Positions 10,310 to 21,119 of a DNA stretch of 64,000 nt are shown here, one piece after another. This DNA comes from Macrocystis pyrifera (Eukaryota; Sar; Phaeophyceae; Laminariales; Laminariaceae). The notes under the pieces were generated by a model. It searched no databases. It was not told where the DNA came from and saw nothing but the letters and a program-made list of their open reading frames with translations. Location of the stretch: the NCBI GenBank assembly GCA_031763025.1, contig JASSKH010000007.1, forward strand, positions 12,878,454 to 12,942,453, in the 5' to 3' direction. The translations under genes and the position numbers were made by a program. Every line of letters begins with the position of its first letter. The first letter of the stretch is position 1.

Positions 10310-11260
10310 TAACCGGAATCACAACACCAAAAACACGCCAGCGAACATGACGAAGGCAGCAACTAGTCAACGTAAGCACAGGGTGAGCAGCAAAAAAAAC
10401 AAAAACAACCTGGTGTACTTCTTGCCACGAAGGCACACACGCCACACGCGTGCTAAGCGTAGCTCACGTGAGATGCCTGTTACTTTTCACGACATACGGA
10501 ATTCATATATTTTATAGTCGTGGGCTCTCCTACCGACGGAAACTAATAGCTCAAGTTGCCCAGAGGCAGAGAGAAGAGAAGAACGGCCACACTCGTCCCG
10601 TGGCCCCTCCTATACAACAAACAGAGCTTAGCGGCTAGCGATAGCGGATAACGGCAGCGGCAGCGGCGACGGTGACGAAACAAAACAGGGTATTTGATGG
10701 GCCCTTCCGACGGCAGACTATACACCCAGGGTCAGTTTGGAGGGCGCACAGGACCGGGTGGGATCAGGTCTAGGCCGGCCAGCATGGCACCCCTCCCTTT
10801 CGCGGCATGGGGTCCTCGCTCTGCGCAGCACGGCCTCTCCTCCTCTGCCCCCTCCCGCTTGCTCGACCCCGCGCGCGTTGGTTCGTCGCTGTGATCGACG
10901 ATCGACGCTCATGCCGCCCTCCCCTTCCCCCTGCCGCCGCCACCGTTCCTCTACCGCCGACACCTCGGCCACCACCAATACATTCGCTCGCGGGGGCGCC
11001 ACATCTGCCACCGTCGCGGCCACATCGCACAAGTCGCCCGTCCGCCACAGCAGCAACTTTCCGATGCCCTCGTTCGCTAAAATTGGGCACCCCCTCCCTC
11101 CCTGCCTCCGCAAAAGTGGTTACCTCCCCTTAAATTGGGCACCCCCCCTTAAATTGGGCACCTTCCCCTTGAAGTCGGTACCCCCCCCCTCTAAAAAAGG
11201 GCACCCCCCGCCTCCCCTCTCTGTCCCCCCCCCTCCATTCGTGCGGTGTCATGGTCTCAC
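10310..11260. other. PI4K intron, no assigned exon
   Basis: Contains a GC-rich minus-strand open frame at 10718-11113 (GIGKLLLWRTGDLCDVAATV). Splicing 11261 directly to 9745 keeps the family alignment without it, so I leave it out. Near 11.1 kb there are four imperfect tandem copies of a unit like CCTTAAATTGGGCACCCCC. Confidence 0.4.
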
Positions 11261-11360
11261 CTTGACTAGTTCGTCCACGAACGCCGGAGACTCCCCGAAG
11301 CACTCCCCCGGCCGCTGGGCGCGCCTTCCCTCGTGCTGCGCGTCGAAGAGTTCCATGCTC
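11261..11360 (-). CDS. PI4KB: PI4K helical-domain exon
   Basis: Minus-strand exon of 100 nt. The acceptor GGCGAGCAG starts with one base completing an Arg codon from the previous exon; the donor is GTCAAG|GTGAGACC in phase 0. It encodes SMELFDAQHEGRRAQRPGE and ends ESPAFVDELVK. In PI4K beta an F(V/I)..L..I.. helix precedes the YLP segment, and joining to the next exon gives FVDELVKISQELTEF, which reads smoothly. Confidence 0.75.
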
Positions 11361-11389
11361 CTGCTCGCCGCAACAGAATAAGCATCACC

Positions 11390-11690
11390 CAACCAGCTTA
11401 TCAGTTTCTCAGCCAATCAGACAGTCAGCTAAGCCAATCGGCCAATCAGTGCGTTTAGCAACCATTCAGGCAGATAGCCGATCAGCCAATCAACCAACCA
11501 ATCAACCATCCAATGAGCTCACCAGATACCCAATGAGCCCACCAGCCACACAGCCAATCAGCTAATCAGCTACAACACAGCCAATCAACCAACCAGACAA
11601 ACAGCCAACTACCACTCGTCAACCTGTCAACCGGCCAATCAATCTTCCAGCCAGCCAGCCAACCCGCCGGCGGCGAAAGGTGGCCATGTG
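11390..11690. repeat. Degenerate CCAATCAGC/CAACCAATCA simple repeat
   Basis: About 300 bp of imperfect 8-10 bp units such as CAGCCAATCAGCTAATCAG, directly upstream of the PI4K exon at 11360. A reverse-complement cousin (GGTTGATT) fills an intron at 37.5-38.0 kb. Confidence 0.75.
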
Positions 11691-11818
11691 GCAGCCCGTA
11701 GCATCTAACGAGCCATCACCAACAACATCAACACCACCATCACCACCTCCGTCGCCTCCACCCCCCTCACCACCGCCGCCGCGATCGTATCGCGTCGACA
11801 CCACCACGTCGCGGTCAC

Positions 11819-11904
11819 CTGAAGGCCTCGTCGCTGTCCCCCCACCCTCTCTCGCAAAACGACCTAGCGGGCTGCTCTCCTCGAGCGACGACGTCGTGCA
11901 GCAT
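11819..11904 (-). CDS. PI4KB: PI4K helical-domain exon, 86 nt
   Basis: Minus-strand exon starting after CCGAGCGCAG in phase 0 and ending GCCTTCAG|GTGACC in phase 2. It encodes MLHDVVARGEQPARSF and then CERGWGDSDEAF. It supplies exactly the phase change needed between the exons at 13907 and 11360. Branch-point-like CTAAC motifs lie just upstream of the acceptor. No motif of its own is seen. Confidence 0.65.
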
Positions 11905-12758
11905 CTGCGCTCGGTTAGCGTTCGCCGCAGCCGTTAGTCAAGGGGGGAGGCGGCGGCGGCGGCGGCAGCGGGTGACGGTGACGGCACGGGCAGGAGGAGA
12001 ACAGTCGCGCCGAATGCAGGGACAAGCGGTAAGAACGGAAACAAGAAGAAAGGACAGGAACCAGAGCCAGAGCAAGCCCACGACCCAAGCACAAGAACAA
12101 GCACATGAACGAGGGCAACGACGAAAAAAACGTGGACAAGAACAACACCGAGGGCAAGAAGAAGAAGGGACAACGACACCAAGGGAAAGAGGAGAACAAC
12201 GAGAGAAAAAAGAGGAAAAGGAAGAAAAACAACTAGGGCTGGGCACTGGCTGACTCAGTCGGTAGCGATTATACCGCCAGCACGACTAAAATGTTGTCAA
12301 AAATCGATCAGTATACTGCATTGCAGCAGTATATCGTACTGTCTCTCTTCTTTACTCTTTCCCCTCTCCTCCCTAAACGCATCAAGTGGCTTTCCGAACT
12401 ATACTATGGCGTGTTTCTCTTGGGCGTACGTAAGATAAAAAACTACCGGCGAATATACTGGCCAGGTCAACCAGTATATTACTACTGGCTAGATTACTCC
12501 TGCCAGTACGTATTGTACCCGTGCCCAGCCGGAACAATGATAAGAACAAGAACAGCGACACCGAGGGAAAGAGAAAGAACAACGATAAAAATAACACGAG
12601 TAAGCACAAGAAACAAAGAAAGAACAATCATCAGCAACAAAAAACGACAAGATAAGAACGAGGGAAACAGACAAGGACGCGAGCGATGGCAAAGACAAGA
12701 AACAAGATCAGGATCAAGAGCAAGCGTCATCGACAGTCCGGATGCTTTTCGGCGGGGC

Positions 12759-12785
12759 GGGGGGGGGGGGGGGGGGGGGGGGGGG
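12759..12785. repeat. Pure G run, 27 nt
   Basis: Intronic, followed by ATGGGG and a second G run of about 13 nt. Confidence 0.9.
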
Positions 12786-13164
12786 ATGGGGGGGGGGGGG
12801 TATAGCTGCCGCGAAGATGAGACAACAAAACAGCAACGCATTTACGTGAATGCCGAAAACCCTCGCCCCGCCCTTGCCTCGCTCCGCCCCCACGCTACAC
12901 GATGTCCTACTACACTATCGCACCCCAGCCACAGCGCATACCGTATAAAACGCAAGGTAACACACACCCGAGGGAAAAGAACGGAACCGATTTTCTTCAA
13001 ACCATGCCTTACGGGGGGGCGCACAGAACGAAAATGGTGGCAGTGGAAATATCTCGTCGAAATCCGCCCACCATGGACGGCATTGCTCGGCGTTTTACAC
13101 TCTCCCAGTTTTCGAGAAAAAAACAGCTTGGAAATTTCGTCACACGGGGAGGGTCTTGATGTTC

Positions 13165-13522
13165 TTACCCGTTTGGTACGGTGTGTTGTGTTATCACCCG
13201 TGTGATACTGTGTTGTGTTATCTTATCTCCCGTGAGATACACGGTATGTTATGTTATCACCCGTGTGATACGGTGTATTATCTTACCACCCGTGTGATAC
13301 TGTGTTGTGTTATGTTATCACCCGTGTGATACTGTGTTGTGTTATGTTATCACCCGTGTGATACACGGTATGTTATGTTATCACCCGTGTGATACACGGT
13401 ATGTTATGTTATCACCCGTGTGACACGGTGTGTTATCTTACCACCCGTGTGATACTGTGTTGTGTTTGTTTCATCACCCGTTTGATACTGTGTTGTGTTT
13501 GTTTTATCACTCATGTGATACG
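13165..13522. repeat. Minisatellite of palindromic TATCACCCGTGTGATA units
   Basis: Twelve units spaced roughly 27-35 bp. The core TATCACCCGTGTGATAC is itself nearly self-complementary (TATCAC...GTGATA). Spacers alternate TGTGTTGTGTTATGT and ACGGTATGTTATGT. Variants include TCTCCCGTGAGATAC, where both sides of the palindrome changed together. It lies in the PI4K intron between exons 13907 and 11904. Confidence 0.9.
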
Positions 13523-13906
13523 GTAGCTGTTGTCATTGTTGTTGCTCGCGCACTGTAAACTTAAATCCCGTAATTTAACCTGCGGTCGCAACCAAGACAG
13601 GGCTCAACCGTTCCGGAAGAAAACACAAAACAAGAAGAAGCAGTATATAGCGGCAGCGCCAGCCAACGCAGGGTCGCTATATACCGTCTCGACTTCACAT
13701 CGGGCTGACAAAAAATGCGCCGTGTCCAAACTCACGCCCGCCTTTTCAGCCATACCAGGTACAGTCCTTCCTTCCTTCCTTCCTTCCTTCCTCCCACTCG
13801 CACTCCCTCATACCAGCACCAGTGGCGCATGAAAACAAAAACTAAAACAAGCAGACGCGAGCGGCGAAAGCAACCGACAAAATCTGCAAGCTAGAATAGC
13901 TCCCAC

Positions 13907-14080
13907 CTGCTCGATGGCCTTGACCCCGACGGGCGTCACCCTCGCCCCCTCGACGCAAAAAGCCTTCAGGAACCAGTACAGGGAGTGGGCGGTGTGCACG
14001 CTCGACTCGCACCGCGCCAGGAGAAGCTTCTCGAGGCGGGAGCTGTGGACGAAGGACGCGTAAAGCAGAAACAGCGTGTA
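13907..14080 (-). CDS. PI4KB: PI4K helical-domain exon with the HSLYWFLKAF block
   Basis: Minus-strand exon of 174 nt, phase 0 at both ends (acceptor TTTTCCTGCGTAG, donor GAGCAG|GTGGGAG). It encodes YTLFLLYASFVHSSRLEKLL, then SVHTAHSLYWFLKAFCVEG. A leucine-rich helix followed by (H/A)..YWFL.A is typical of the lipid kinase unique/helical domain of PI4K and related lipid kinases. The preceding exon ends TEFFLPQ in phase 0, giving the usual FLPQ helix junction. Confidence 0.85.
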
Positions 14081-14545
14081 CTACGCAGGAAAAGAGGAAC
14101 GGAAAACACCAAACGAGACAATGAGAAACCAACGGACAAGAGGAACAAAAAAAAAAATAAAAAATACGAAGACGAAACAACGACGCGAAGCTAGAACCGC
14201 AACCACAAAACCCAACAAATCAAAACGCACTCAAACACAGAAACACACGCACGCGTGGCCGAACGAGGAGCACAACAATCGGGGGGTCGGGAGGCCGTCG
14301 GGTAGGGTAGGGTCGCGTGGGGGAGGGGGGGGGGGCAATTACATGAAGCACCGAAACTTGGAGGGGTCTGAAACGGCGAGTTATTGGTGGCAGGGGGGAA
14401 AGCGAGCAGACACGCCAGGCAACGTGGACACCTGCAGCCCGAACACACCACCAACATCAACACCAACTTCAACACCGAAGCCCAACATCAGCACCAACAA
14501 CAGAGCTGCCGTCGCGACCGCCATCAGCAGCAGCAGCACCCCCCC

Positions 14546-14546
<1 letters not shown>

Positions 14547-14587
<41 letters not shown>
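14547..14587. repeat. Pure C run, 41 nt
   Basis: On the PI4K coding strand this is a G run starting only 9 nt after the 5' splice site at 14596. Confidence 0.95.
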
Positions 14588-14588
<1 letters not shown>

Positions 14589-14595
14589 TACCCCA

Positions 14596-14855
14596 CCTGA
14601 GGCAAGAAGAACTCGGTCCACCTCGGGTCCCGGGTCCACATTTCCTCCAGCTCCTCGATCGCGGCCTGCTCCTGCGCGAACATGCGCGCCAGCAGCAGCA
14701 GCGGCGCCCCCTCCCCGTCGTGCGCCGACGCCCCCCTCCCCGACCCGATGCGGTGCCGCCGGGCGGACGCCAGCTTCTCGGCCATCTCCTCTACCCTCGA
14801 CTTCCAGCTGTCGCGCTGCTTATCCCCCCTCGCTTTCCAGCTTGACAAGAATCCA
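14596..14855 (-). CDS. PI4KB: PI4K helical-domain exon ending TEFFLPQ
   Basis: Minus-strand exon of 260 nt. The acceptor AACCCACAG begins with a base completing an Asn codon; the donor is CCTCAG|GTGGGG in phase 0. It encodes a long charged helix (KQRDSWKSRVEEMAEKLASA), a short Gly-rich loop, then FAQEQAAIEELEEMWTRD and TEFFLPQ. It forms the start of the helical region that continues in the next exon. Confidence 0.75.
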
Positions 14856-14934
14856 CTGTGGGTTGGGATAGGTTGGGGTGGGGTGGGGTAAATTCTTTAG
14901 CACACCATTCCGTCGGTCAACCGACGGATCGCCC

Positions 14935-15200
14935 ACCCGAACCCAACCAAACCAAACCAAATCGAATCGAACCGAACCGAACCAAACTACACCGGAATAC
15001 CGAATCAATCTGAGCCACCTGACTGAGAACCGAACCGAGCCGAACCTAACGAAACCGAACGAAGCTAAACCGAGTAGGACCGAGCTAAAACCAAACCAAA
15101 ACCAAGCCAAATCAATCCAAAAAAAAGAAAGAACCGAACCAAACCACCCCCAACCGGGACACATCGCCCCAAACCGAATCGAACCCAAACCCACAACAAA
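14935..15200. repeat. Degenerate ACCGAACC/ACCAAACC simple repeat
   Basis: About 265 bp made of imperfect 5-bp units (ACCGA, ACCAA, AATCG) within the short PI4K intron 14856-15343. No coding signal. Confidence 0.8.
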
Positions 15201-15343
15201 ACCACAACAAAAAACATACCCAGCCCTAAATCAAACATAACCGTACGGCCGTGCCGGGAACGCCGGGAACGAAGAGGGTGACACTCGCTGCCGCTCCCGC
15301 CGCCGCCGCTTCTGCAGTTGTCGCAAATTCCACCGTAACTTAC

Positions 15344-15467
15344 TTTGAGTCGTCGAAGCTAGCCAAGCGAACATAGCCGCGGGACTCGCCAAGCTCCGCA
15401 TCCACTAGCAAGCCGCCGCCGCCTCTCCCCCTCCCCTCGCCATCACCCCCACCGAATTCATCGTGTT
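15344..15467 (-). CDS. PI4K N-terminal exon, Gly-rich
   Basis: Minus-strand exon of 124 nt. The acceptor AAATGTGAAG completes a codon from the exon at 17372; the donor is GACTCAAA|GTAAGTTA in phase 2, matching the exon at 14855. It encodes HDEFGGGDGEGRG, a Gly run, then LLVDAELGESRGYVRLASFD. No motif is recognised. Phase agreement on both sides is the main reason to place it in the kinase gene. Confidence 0.55.
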
Positions 15468-15744
15468 CTTCACATTTCAACCACCGAAGCGTCATAGCGC
15501 CGCGGAACGGAACGGTGTCGGCAACACGGGAGAGAGACGGAAGGCGTTTTTCTTCGTTGCTTTCTGGTGACGGTATCTCTCGAGCGAGACAGCAGCAAGC
15601 AACAGCAACAATACACGTACTGCTACAAACCCTATGTTCACTTTTTCGGCAACAGCCCCTGCCCCTCCCCTCCTCCTCCCTCCATTAATCAACTGACGTT
15701 GTCACCCATAGGCAAGAAAGCGAACCACTACAAAGCGCTTCCCA

Positions 15745-15935
15745 GCAGGATGCAGTATCATCCTTCGTTCGGCCCGCCGAGCACCTCACGGCGCTACGCG
15801 TTTTGTGCAAGAAACGTCTGTGTCTGGTCGGTGAAAAACCCGACGTGCTCCGTCCCGGCATTGTAGGAAGGGGTGCGAGGGTCTATGGTCATACGACTAA
15901 CGCAGGCGATGCATGGCGTTAGTATCCCCCCCCTG
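15745..15935 (+). repeat. Family B element, 3' part
   Basis: Begins GGATGCAGTATCATCCTTCG and ends with the GTCTATGGTCATACGACTA and C-run terminus. Diverged from the other copies. Confidence 0.65.
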
Positions 15936-16410
15936 CCTGCCTCCGTTGCCCGCCGGGGTCGATGGTACGCCGCTTTGGAGTTTAGTCCCGATCGGCTTGC
16001 GGAAACAGCAACAACACATCAATAGCACCAACACTAGCACCAACCCAGCAGCACCAGCAACAACATAAAAAAAAAAACATATCCAACAACACACCCAATA
16101 CCACCACCACTTCCAATACCACCATCACCACCACCATTATATCACCATCACAACCCCCCCCCCCCGCCACCGCGGCCACTTGTGGAAAAAAAACTAAACC
16201 AACTACCCAGCAAGAGCGTCTCGCGGCAGGTCAGGAACGAAAAAAAAACGGTGGCCGCAACAAACCAACCAAACCCCGCTCCACGCTTGCCACACCACCA
16301 CAACCCGCCAATCACAGCTCTGGCTAGGTGCGCGGCCGGCAGAGCCGGGGGGGGGGGGGATAAGGTATAAGAAACCAGGAAACAGTAAGAGGAGGCATAC
16401 ACATACAATT

Positions 16411-16439
16411 TCTCCTTCTTGCCTTCGCGCAAAGCAGCA
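16411..16439 (-). pseudogene. Duplicated PI4K exon-intron junction fragment
   Basis: About 29 bp nearly identical to the 3' end of the exon at 17372 and its donor. On the minus strand it reads GCTGCTTTGCGCGAAG|GCAAGA, where the true junction is GAAG|GTAAGA. The copy has a GC in place of the GT donor. It lies downstream of the real junction in the same intron. Confidence 0.55.
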
Positions 16440-16452
16440 GCAGCAGCCGCCG

Positions 16453-16512
16453 CCGTTGCTTGCCTTAGTCACTTGACCATTGACCACGCATTCCCGTCGA
16501 GACGGAGCACCA
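16453..16512 (+). repeat. Family D terminal repeat, copy 1
   Basis: Reads TTGCTTGCCTTAGTCACTTG, then ACCATTGACCACGCATTCCC and GAGACGGAGCAC. Other copies lie at 17.24, 18.57, 31.92, 36.36 and 38.23 kb. It is about 60 bp and looks like the end of a longer mobile element, but no partner end was identified. Confidence 0.65.
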
Positions 16513-16684
16513 TTCCTACTCCTAATAGAGATACCTCCAACAGTTGGGCGCTCACTACGTTGTTTCCATCTATTACATACCAGGTAGTTTTTTGTGCCTA
16601 ATCTTATCCCCTTCCTGTTTCACCGCCTGTGGCCACCACCTATCGCCTCGGATAGCGATCGTTTTCTCGCTACCATTAATAGGT

Positions 16685-17050
16685 GGGGAGGTGTACTCGA
16701 TAGGAGATATGTGCTCGATCTTATGCATGGCCGTAGTCGTAGGACATAGACCCCTCGCATCCCTACCATGCCCGGACGGAGCATGTCGGGTTTTCACCGA
16801 CCAGGCAGACATTGCTTGCACCAAGCGCGAGGCGCCGTGAGGTGCCCGGCGAGTCGCATGAAGGGTGAGCTGCATCCTACTAAGAACCGTTTGTGAGGCG
16901 GACTTGCATATGGATGACAGCATCAATGGGTTAATCTAATTTCCGGTGTGGCCACTTCCAGAGACAGTAATGGTAGTACTATGTAACTGCCTCTTGGGTG
17001 CCTTACCATAAACACTTCGTGATACGATCATTCCCACTTGTGCGGAGTAA
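16685..17050 (-). repeat. Family B element, inverted copy
   Basis: Runs from GAGGTGTACTCGATAGGAG through CATGCCCGGACGGAGCATG to CACTTGTGCGGAGTAAAGG, then adjoins the 136-nt G run. Confidence 0.75.
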
Positions 17051-17100
17051 AGGTGGTTCACCTCGCATAAATTATTCAACTCGAAAACCAGCAGCTACCA

Positions 17101-17237
<137 letters not shown>

Positions 17238-17242
17238 CTACT

Positions 17243-17308
17243 CATTTGTTGCTTGATTTAGTCATTTGACCATTGACCACGCATCCCTTTCGAGACGGAG
17301 CACCAGGG
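17243..17308 (+). repeat. Family D terminal repeat, copy 2
   Basis: TTTGTTGCTTGATTTAGTCA, then CCATTGACCACGCATCCC and GAGACGGAGCACCAGG. Confidence 0.65.
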
Positions 17309-17371
17309 GGGGGGCAAAGGGGTACGGTGGAAATTCGGAGTGTAATAAGGAAGGAAGGTCTCCTTTCTTAC

Positions 17372-17549
17372 CTTCGCGCAAAGCAGCGTCTTCCACCGCG
17401 CCGCTGGCGCCGAGGGTCTTCGGCCAGAGCGAGGGTTCGGAGGGGTTCTTGGTGAGGTTCATCGTCGCCATCGCCCCCACTGCGGAGCGCAGGAACACGT
17501 GTTGTCGAGGCAGGGTGCCCGCGGAGCTATGCAGGTGGACAACGCACAC
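17372..17549 (-). CDS. PI4K-linked upstream exon
   Basis: Minus-strand exon of 178 nt. The acceptor CTTCAACTACAG is in phase 0; the donor GCGAAG|GTAAGAAAGG is strong and in phase 1. It encodes VCVVHLHSSAGTLPRQHVFL and LTKNPSEPSLWPKTLGA. It continues in frame from the hydrophobic exon at 19750. No family is recognised. It could belong to a separate membrane-protein gene, but phases link it to the kinase exons. Confidence 0.55.
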
Positions 17550-18019
17550 CTGTAGTTGAAGCGCACGGAGCACGGGGATAATATATATATATATATATCG
17601 CGAAAAAAAGAAGCGAAAAAAAGAAAAAAGAAACGTATTACTAAAAAAAAAAAACTACCAGGTACTGTATTTTTAACTCTAATACTACTGCTGCTGTACG
17701 TACGGCTGCGAAAATGGCCTGAACAGTAACAAAACGCAAGTATAGTGTTGCCAACAACGCTGGTGCCGTTTCTTCACCCGCTGCACAACTGAAAAACAAA
17801 CATCCGACTGTATTTCCAAGCACTTTGTGTCCCCGAAATGCGGGTGCAGTTCTTAACGGGTTACTATCGTTCTGTTTGCGGCTTCTCGGCTACTGGTTCT
17901 TGAGAGAGCCGTTCTTGAGAGAGCTCCCCACCCACGAAACGGGAGGGGGAAAAAGAGGCACCCGAACCCTGCCCCCCCCCCCCCTATCTCTACCCCCCCT
18001 GGCCCTATTATATATATAT

Positions 18020-18552
18020 TATATATGGGTTGGGTTGGCGTCGGTTGGCAACGACACTGTAAAACATGCCGCTCACTACGTGAGGTAGACATCCAGGGTA
18101 CCGTTTTTTTTTTGTTTTTTTTTTTTTTTTGGCGGTCGCCCACAGCTGGTCGTCTAGTTAGATCATTTGTGCGAAGTAAATAACCTCTACTCTGCACAAG
18201 GGAATTGATCGTATCACGTTGTGTTCAAGGTAAGGCACCCAAGAGGCAGTTACATAGTACTCCCATTGCTGTCTCTGGAAGTGGCCACACCGGAAATCAA
18301 ACTAACTCATTGAAGCTGTCATCCATATGCAAGTCCGCCTCACAAGCGGTTCTTAGTAGGATGCAGCTCACCCTTCATGCGACTCGCCGGACACCTCACG
18401 GCGCTTCGCGCTTGGTGCAAGCAATGTCTGCCTGGCCGGTGAAAACCCGACATGCTCCGTCCCGGCATTGTAGGGATGCGAGGGTCTATGGTCATACGAC
18501 TACGGCCATGCATGAGATCGAGTACATTTCTCCTATCGAGTACACCCCCCCC
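18020..18552 (+). repeat. Family B element, full copy
   Basis: Full-length 530-bp copy: GGGTTGGGTTGGCGTCGGTT, a T run of about 20, TCTCTGGAAGTGGCCACACC, TGCAGCTCACCCTTCATGCG, ending GAGTACACC and a C run. It is closest to the copy at 38.9 kb (very high identity by eye). Confidence 0.85.
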
Positions 18553-18565
18553 CCCCTATCTCTAA

Positions 18566-18716
18566 AGGAATGCGTGGTCAAAGGTCAAATAACTAAGGCA
18601 GTCAGAAAATGGGTACGCCCCTGAAAACCCGACGTGCCCCGTCCCGCGGCATTGTAGGGATGCGAGGGCCTAAAAGGCCATACGACTATGGCCATGCATG
18701 ATATCGAGTACACCCC
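18566..18716. repeat. Family D fragment plus family B 3' fragment
   Basis: An inverted, diverged D end (AAAGGAATGCGTGGTCAAAGG) is followed at 18612 by a B terminus (CGACGTGCCCCGTCCC to GAGTACACC). Confidence 0.55.
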
Positions 18717-19234
18717 CCTCCACACTCTCCAACGCCGTCTCCACCACTACCACCACCACCAACAAGAGAGAGAGCCGCAAGGAAAAGCCTTCATCCGTCA
18801 GACCTATGCCAATAGGAAAGCGAAGTATCAAAAAAAAGTTTGAGTTCCAAACATACCCGCCAAAACGATCTAGAACACGCTTCCTATGGGCACGTTTAGA
18901 AAAAAAAAAAAGTTCCCAACTTTTGGAAAAGCCCGAAAAAAAAAAGCAAATCTGGGGCCGATGTTGGGCCAAGATCGGCTTGAGAAAAACTCTAAGGCCG
19001 ATCTTTGGTTCGAAGCGGCGAGATTCCGAGTCCTCGGCAGACATCGATCGACAAATACCAACGATTGCGTCATGAATTCTGAACGGAGTGCGCTCGTTAG
19101 GGGCTCCGACCCACCCTTGGGTCACCGTCTTCACACAATGGCCAGTGACGTGTGGCGGGCGCTGGCCAGGCGTACGATAAAAAAATAATTAGCCGCTGGT
19201 GCGTACAAAACATAAGACAATTTTTCTCGACCCG

Positions 19235-19490
19235 TCTCGAACGGCAAAAAAAAAAACTTATTTTCAGGTTTTATAGGATACCGCAGGACGCCGCCGGCAA
19301 GCTTTCGCCCCCTAGAGCATGTATTCACTTCCTATCTTCGATGCCGTCATCTATACTCGTTGGCCTTTTGCCCGACACCAAGCGGGTTGGCCGTGGGCTG
19401 AGTCTACATCGAGATCGAGCATCTATCGTCGCACGAGCTGATTTTTATCAGCGTGTTGACAATTTGCATCGAGAGAAAACAAATTGCTCT
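19235..19490 (+). repeat. Single diverged unit of the palindrome-arm repeat
   Basis: Matches the repeating unit of the arrays at 45.3-46.4 and 61.3-62.5 kb: GGATACCGCAGGACGCCGCC, then GCAAGCTTTCGCCCCCTAGA, GCCGTCATCTATACTCGTTG and GAGCATCTATCGTCGCACGA. So that unit is dispersed and not confined to the palindrome. Confidence 0.75.
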
Positions 19491-19749
19491 GCCTGCAGCC
19501 GTTAGAAAAAAAAGAAGAAAAAATCAAACATTTTTTCCCTTTTTTCCCACAGCGGCGGTACACGAGGATATTTTCGGCTGTTTGTCCAAAGCAATATTTT
19601 TGAAAAAAAACTTTTGGACTTCGCGTCTCCATTGGCACAGGTCTCAGCAACTCCTAAAGGCCGCCACAATTAACTGCATTGCAGTCTTCCGCCCCCTCCC
19701 GCCCACCCCCCCCCCCCCCCCCCCCCTCGCGCCTTGACTCCCCCCGCAC

Positions 19750-19900
19750 CAGTTCGAGCGCGATGGAAGCCGCGCACAGCCCCAGCAGAAGCCACGCCTC
19801 CTGGAAGGGAGACCCCTCAAGCGTAAACACCGTCCCCTTGGCGATGATGAGGGTCAGGTTCAACGCCTCCCACAGCACGGGTAAATACATGCTCATGCGC
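19750..19900 (-). CDS. Upstream exon with two predicted membrane helices
   Basis: Minus-strand exon of 151 nt. The acceptor CATGACGGCAG completes an Arg codon; the donor GAACTG|GTGCGG is in phase 0. It encodes YLPVLWEALNLTLIIAKGTV and FQEAWLLLGLCAASIALEL, two hydrophobic segments of membrane-span length. A G run on the coding strand (C at 19709-19727) lies about 23 nt past the donor. It may be the N-terminal part of the kinase gene or a separate multi-pass protein (ABC-transporter-like TMD0 was considered). The family is not recognised. Confidence 0.5.
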
Positions 19901-20422
19901 CTGCCGTCATGCCCACACACACACACCCAGTTGGCGCGTTTCAACCAACGAACAAAACACACGGCGCGCAGCAGCAGCAGAAGCAGCAGACACGGTAGCA
20001 GCAAGGAAGGGGAGTCACAAGTTGCAGACAGGGGCTACCGGAAAGCATCTCAACTGGCGGATCAGTCCCGGGTGAAACGGTGACAAGCAACTGTTGCCCA
20101 AGGCACGACTGGCAATGCGCCTCTGGAACGGTGTACGTAGCAGTCAACACGGCAACATGGAAGCAAACTTCGCCCACAACAGCAATGGAGCAGATAGCAT
20201 AGAGCAGCGTAGGCGCGTATTGTAGAGCCTACCAGTGCACAGTCGCAGTGACAGCACGTGCTGTTTTGGCGATTCATGATGGCCTGGGTAGCGCTTTGTT
20301 TGGTGGTTGCTGTCTGTTCTAGTGGTGTTACCGTTGTTGTTGATGTTGCTGCTAATGTTGCTCATCATGTCGGTGTTGTTGTTCCAGCTAGCTTGTCGTT
20401 GTTGCTCTCGTTGTTGTTGCAG

Positions 20423-20537
20423 CTATTACGGGGGGCCATAGCAAATAGGACCTACGGTACACACAAAAACCTATACGTATGCTTCCCTATTTTTACTTAC
20501 AATATTTGGTCGTATTTACTATGGTCCCTCGTAATAG
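20423..20537. repeat. Family A element, copy
   Basis: CTATTACGGGGGGCCATAG to GGTCCCTCGTAATAG, in a GTT/GTTGTTGCT-rich stretch. Confidence 0.85.
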
Positions 20538-20812
20538 TTGTGTTCGCTGCGGTTGAAGCTGCCATTGCTAATTTTGTCGTTGTTGCCTGCCTTGATACCG
20601 TGCCAGCCAGGGGCTGCCCTCCGCGGCAGATGGTCGCATCGGCACATGCTGTCCGTGATATTTGCCGTGAACCTGGCTGAAGCAAAAAATATAATTGTGC
20701 ATTTTTGACGCACGCTTACTTTCGTAAAAAAATTGTTACAACTACGCCAGCTGTGAGTTCGACCGCTTTGAGTGGAAATGGATTGTATGCGTACTCGATT
20801 TCACCTCTTTAA

Positions 20813-21119
20813 GGCTTGGTAGGTGGTCCACGTGCCTACCAAGATTAATTTCGTGTGTTCGAGTCTCACCGAGCGGATACTCGTAGGGATTTTTTCTTGC
20901 ATAAAAACTAATCAGCGGAAAGCACCAGAGCTTGAGTTAGCAACTTTGGATGAAAATCAACGAGCAGTGGGAATGTTAAACCCTATGCCCGTAAAAAATG
21001 AAGGCGCGTGTATACCCGGGGGGAGAAGGGACGACACAAGTGACCACGGCTTGTCTAGAAGATCGCTCAGGGTAAAACCTCCTACAGGTCGAGCTGGAAC
21101 GTAACAGTAAGGATAAAAA
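20813..21119 (+). repeat. tRNA-derived SINE, copy 1
   Basis: The head GGCTTGGTAGGTGGTCCACG has an A-box-like start. GTGTGTTCGAGTCTCACC matches a pol III B box. The body (AATCAGCGGAAAGCACCAGA, GAGAAGGGACGACACAAGTG, CACGGCTTGTCTAGAAGATC) is shared with copies at 50.0, 54.0 and 56.3/58.0 kb. It ends GGTAAAACCTCCTAC and an A-rich tail. Not a functional tRNA: the stems do not close. Confidence 0.75.

Noticed and set aside
10718-11113. Additional PI4K exon reading GIGKLLLWRTGDLCDVAATV
   Set aside because: Direct joining of 11261 to 9745 keeps phase 0 and the expected family order. This stretch has no good acceptor in that phase and no clear donor.
13165-13522. Regularly spaced short palindromes as a CRISPR array
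   Set aside because: Spacers are not unique: they are variants of the same two sequences. The host is eukaryotic and no cas-like gene is present, so this is a minisatellite.
20813-20885. A functional tRNA gene
   Set aside because: B-box sequence is present but acceptor, D and anticodon stems do not close, and the same head is attached to a common body in several copies.
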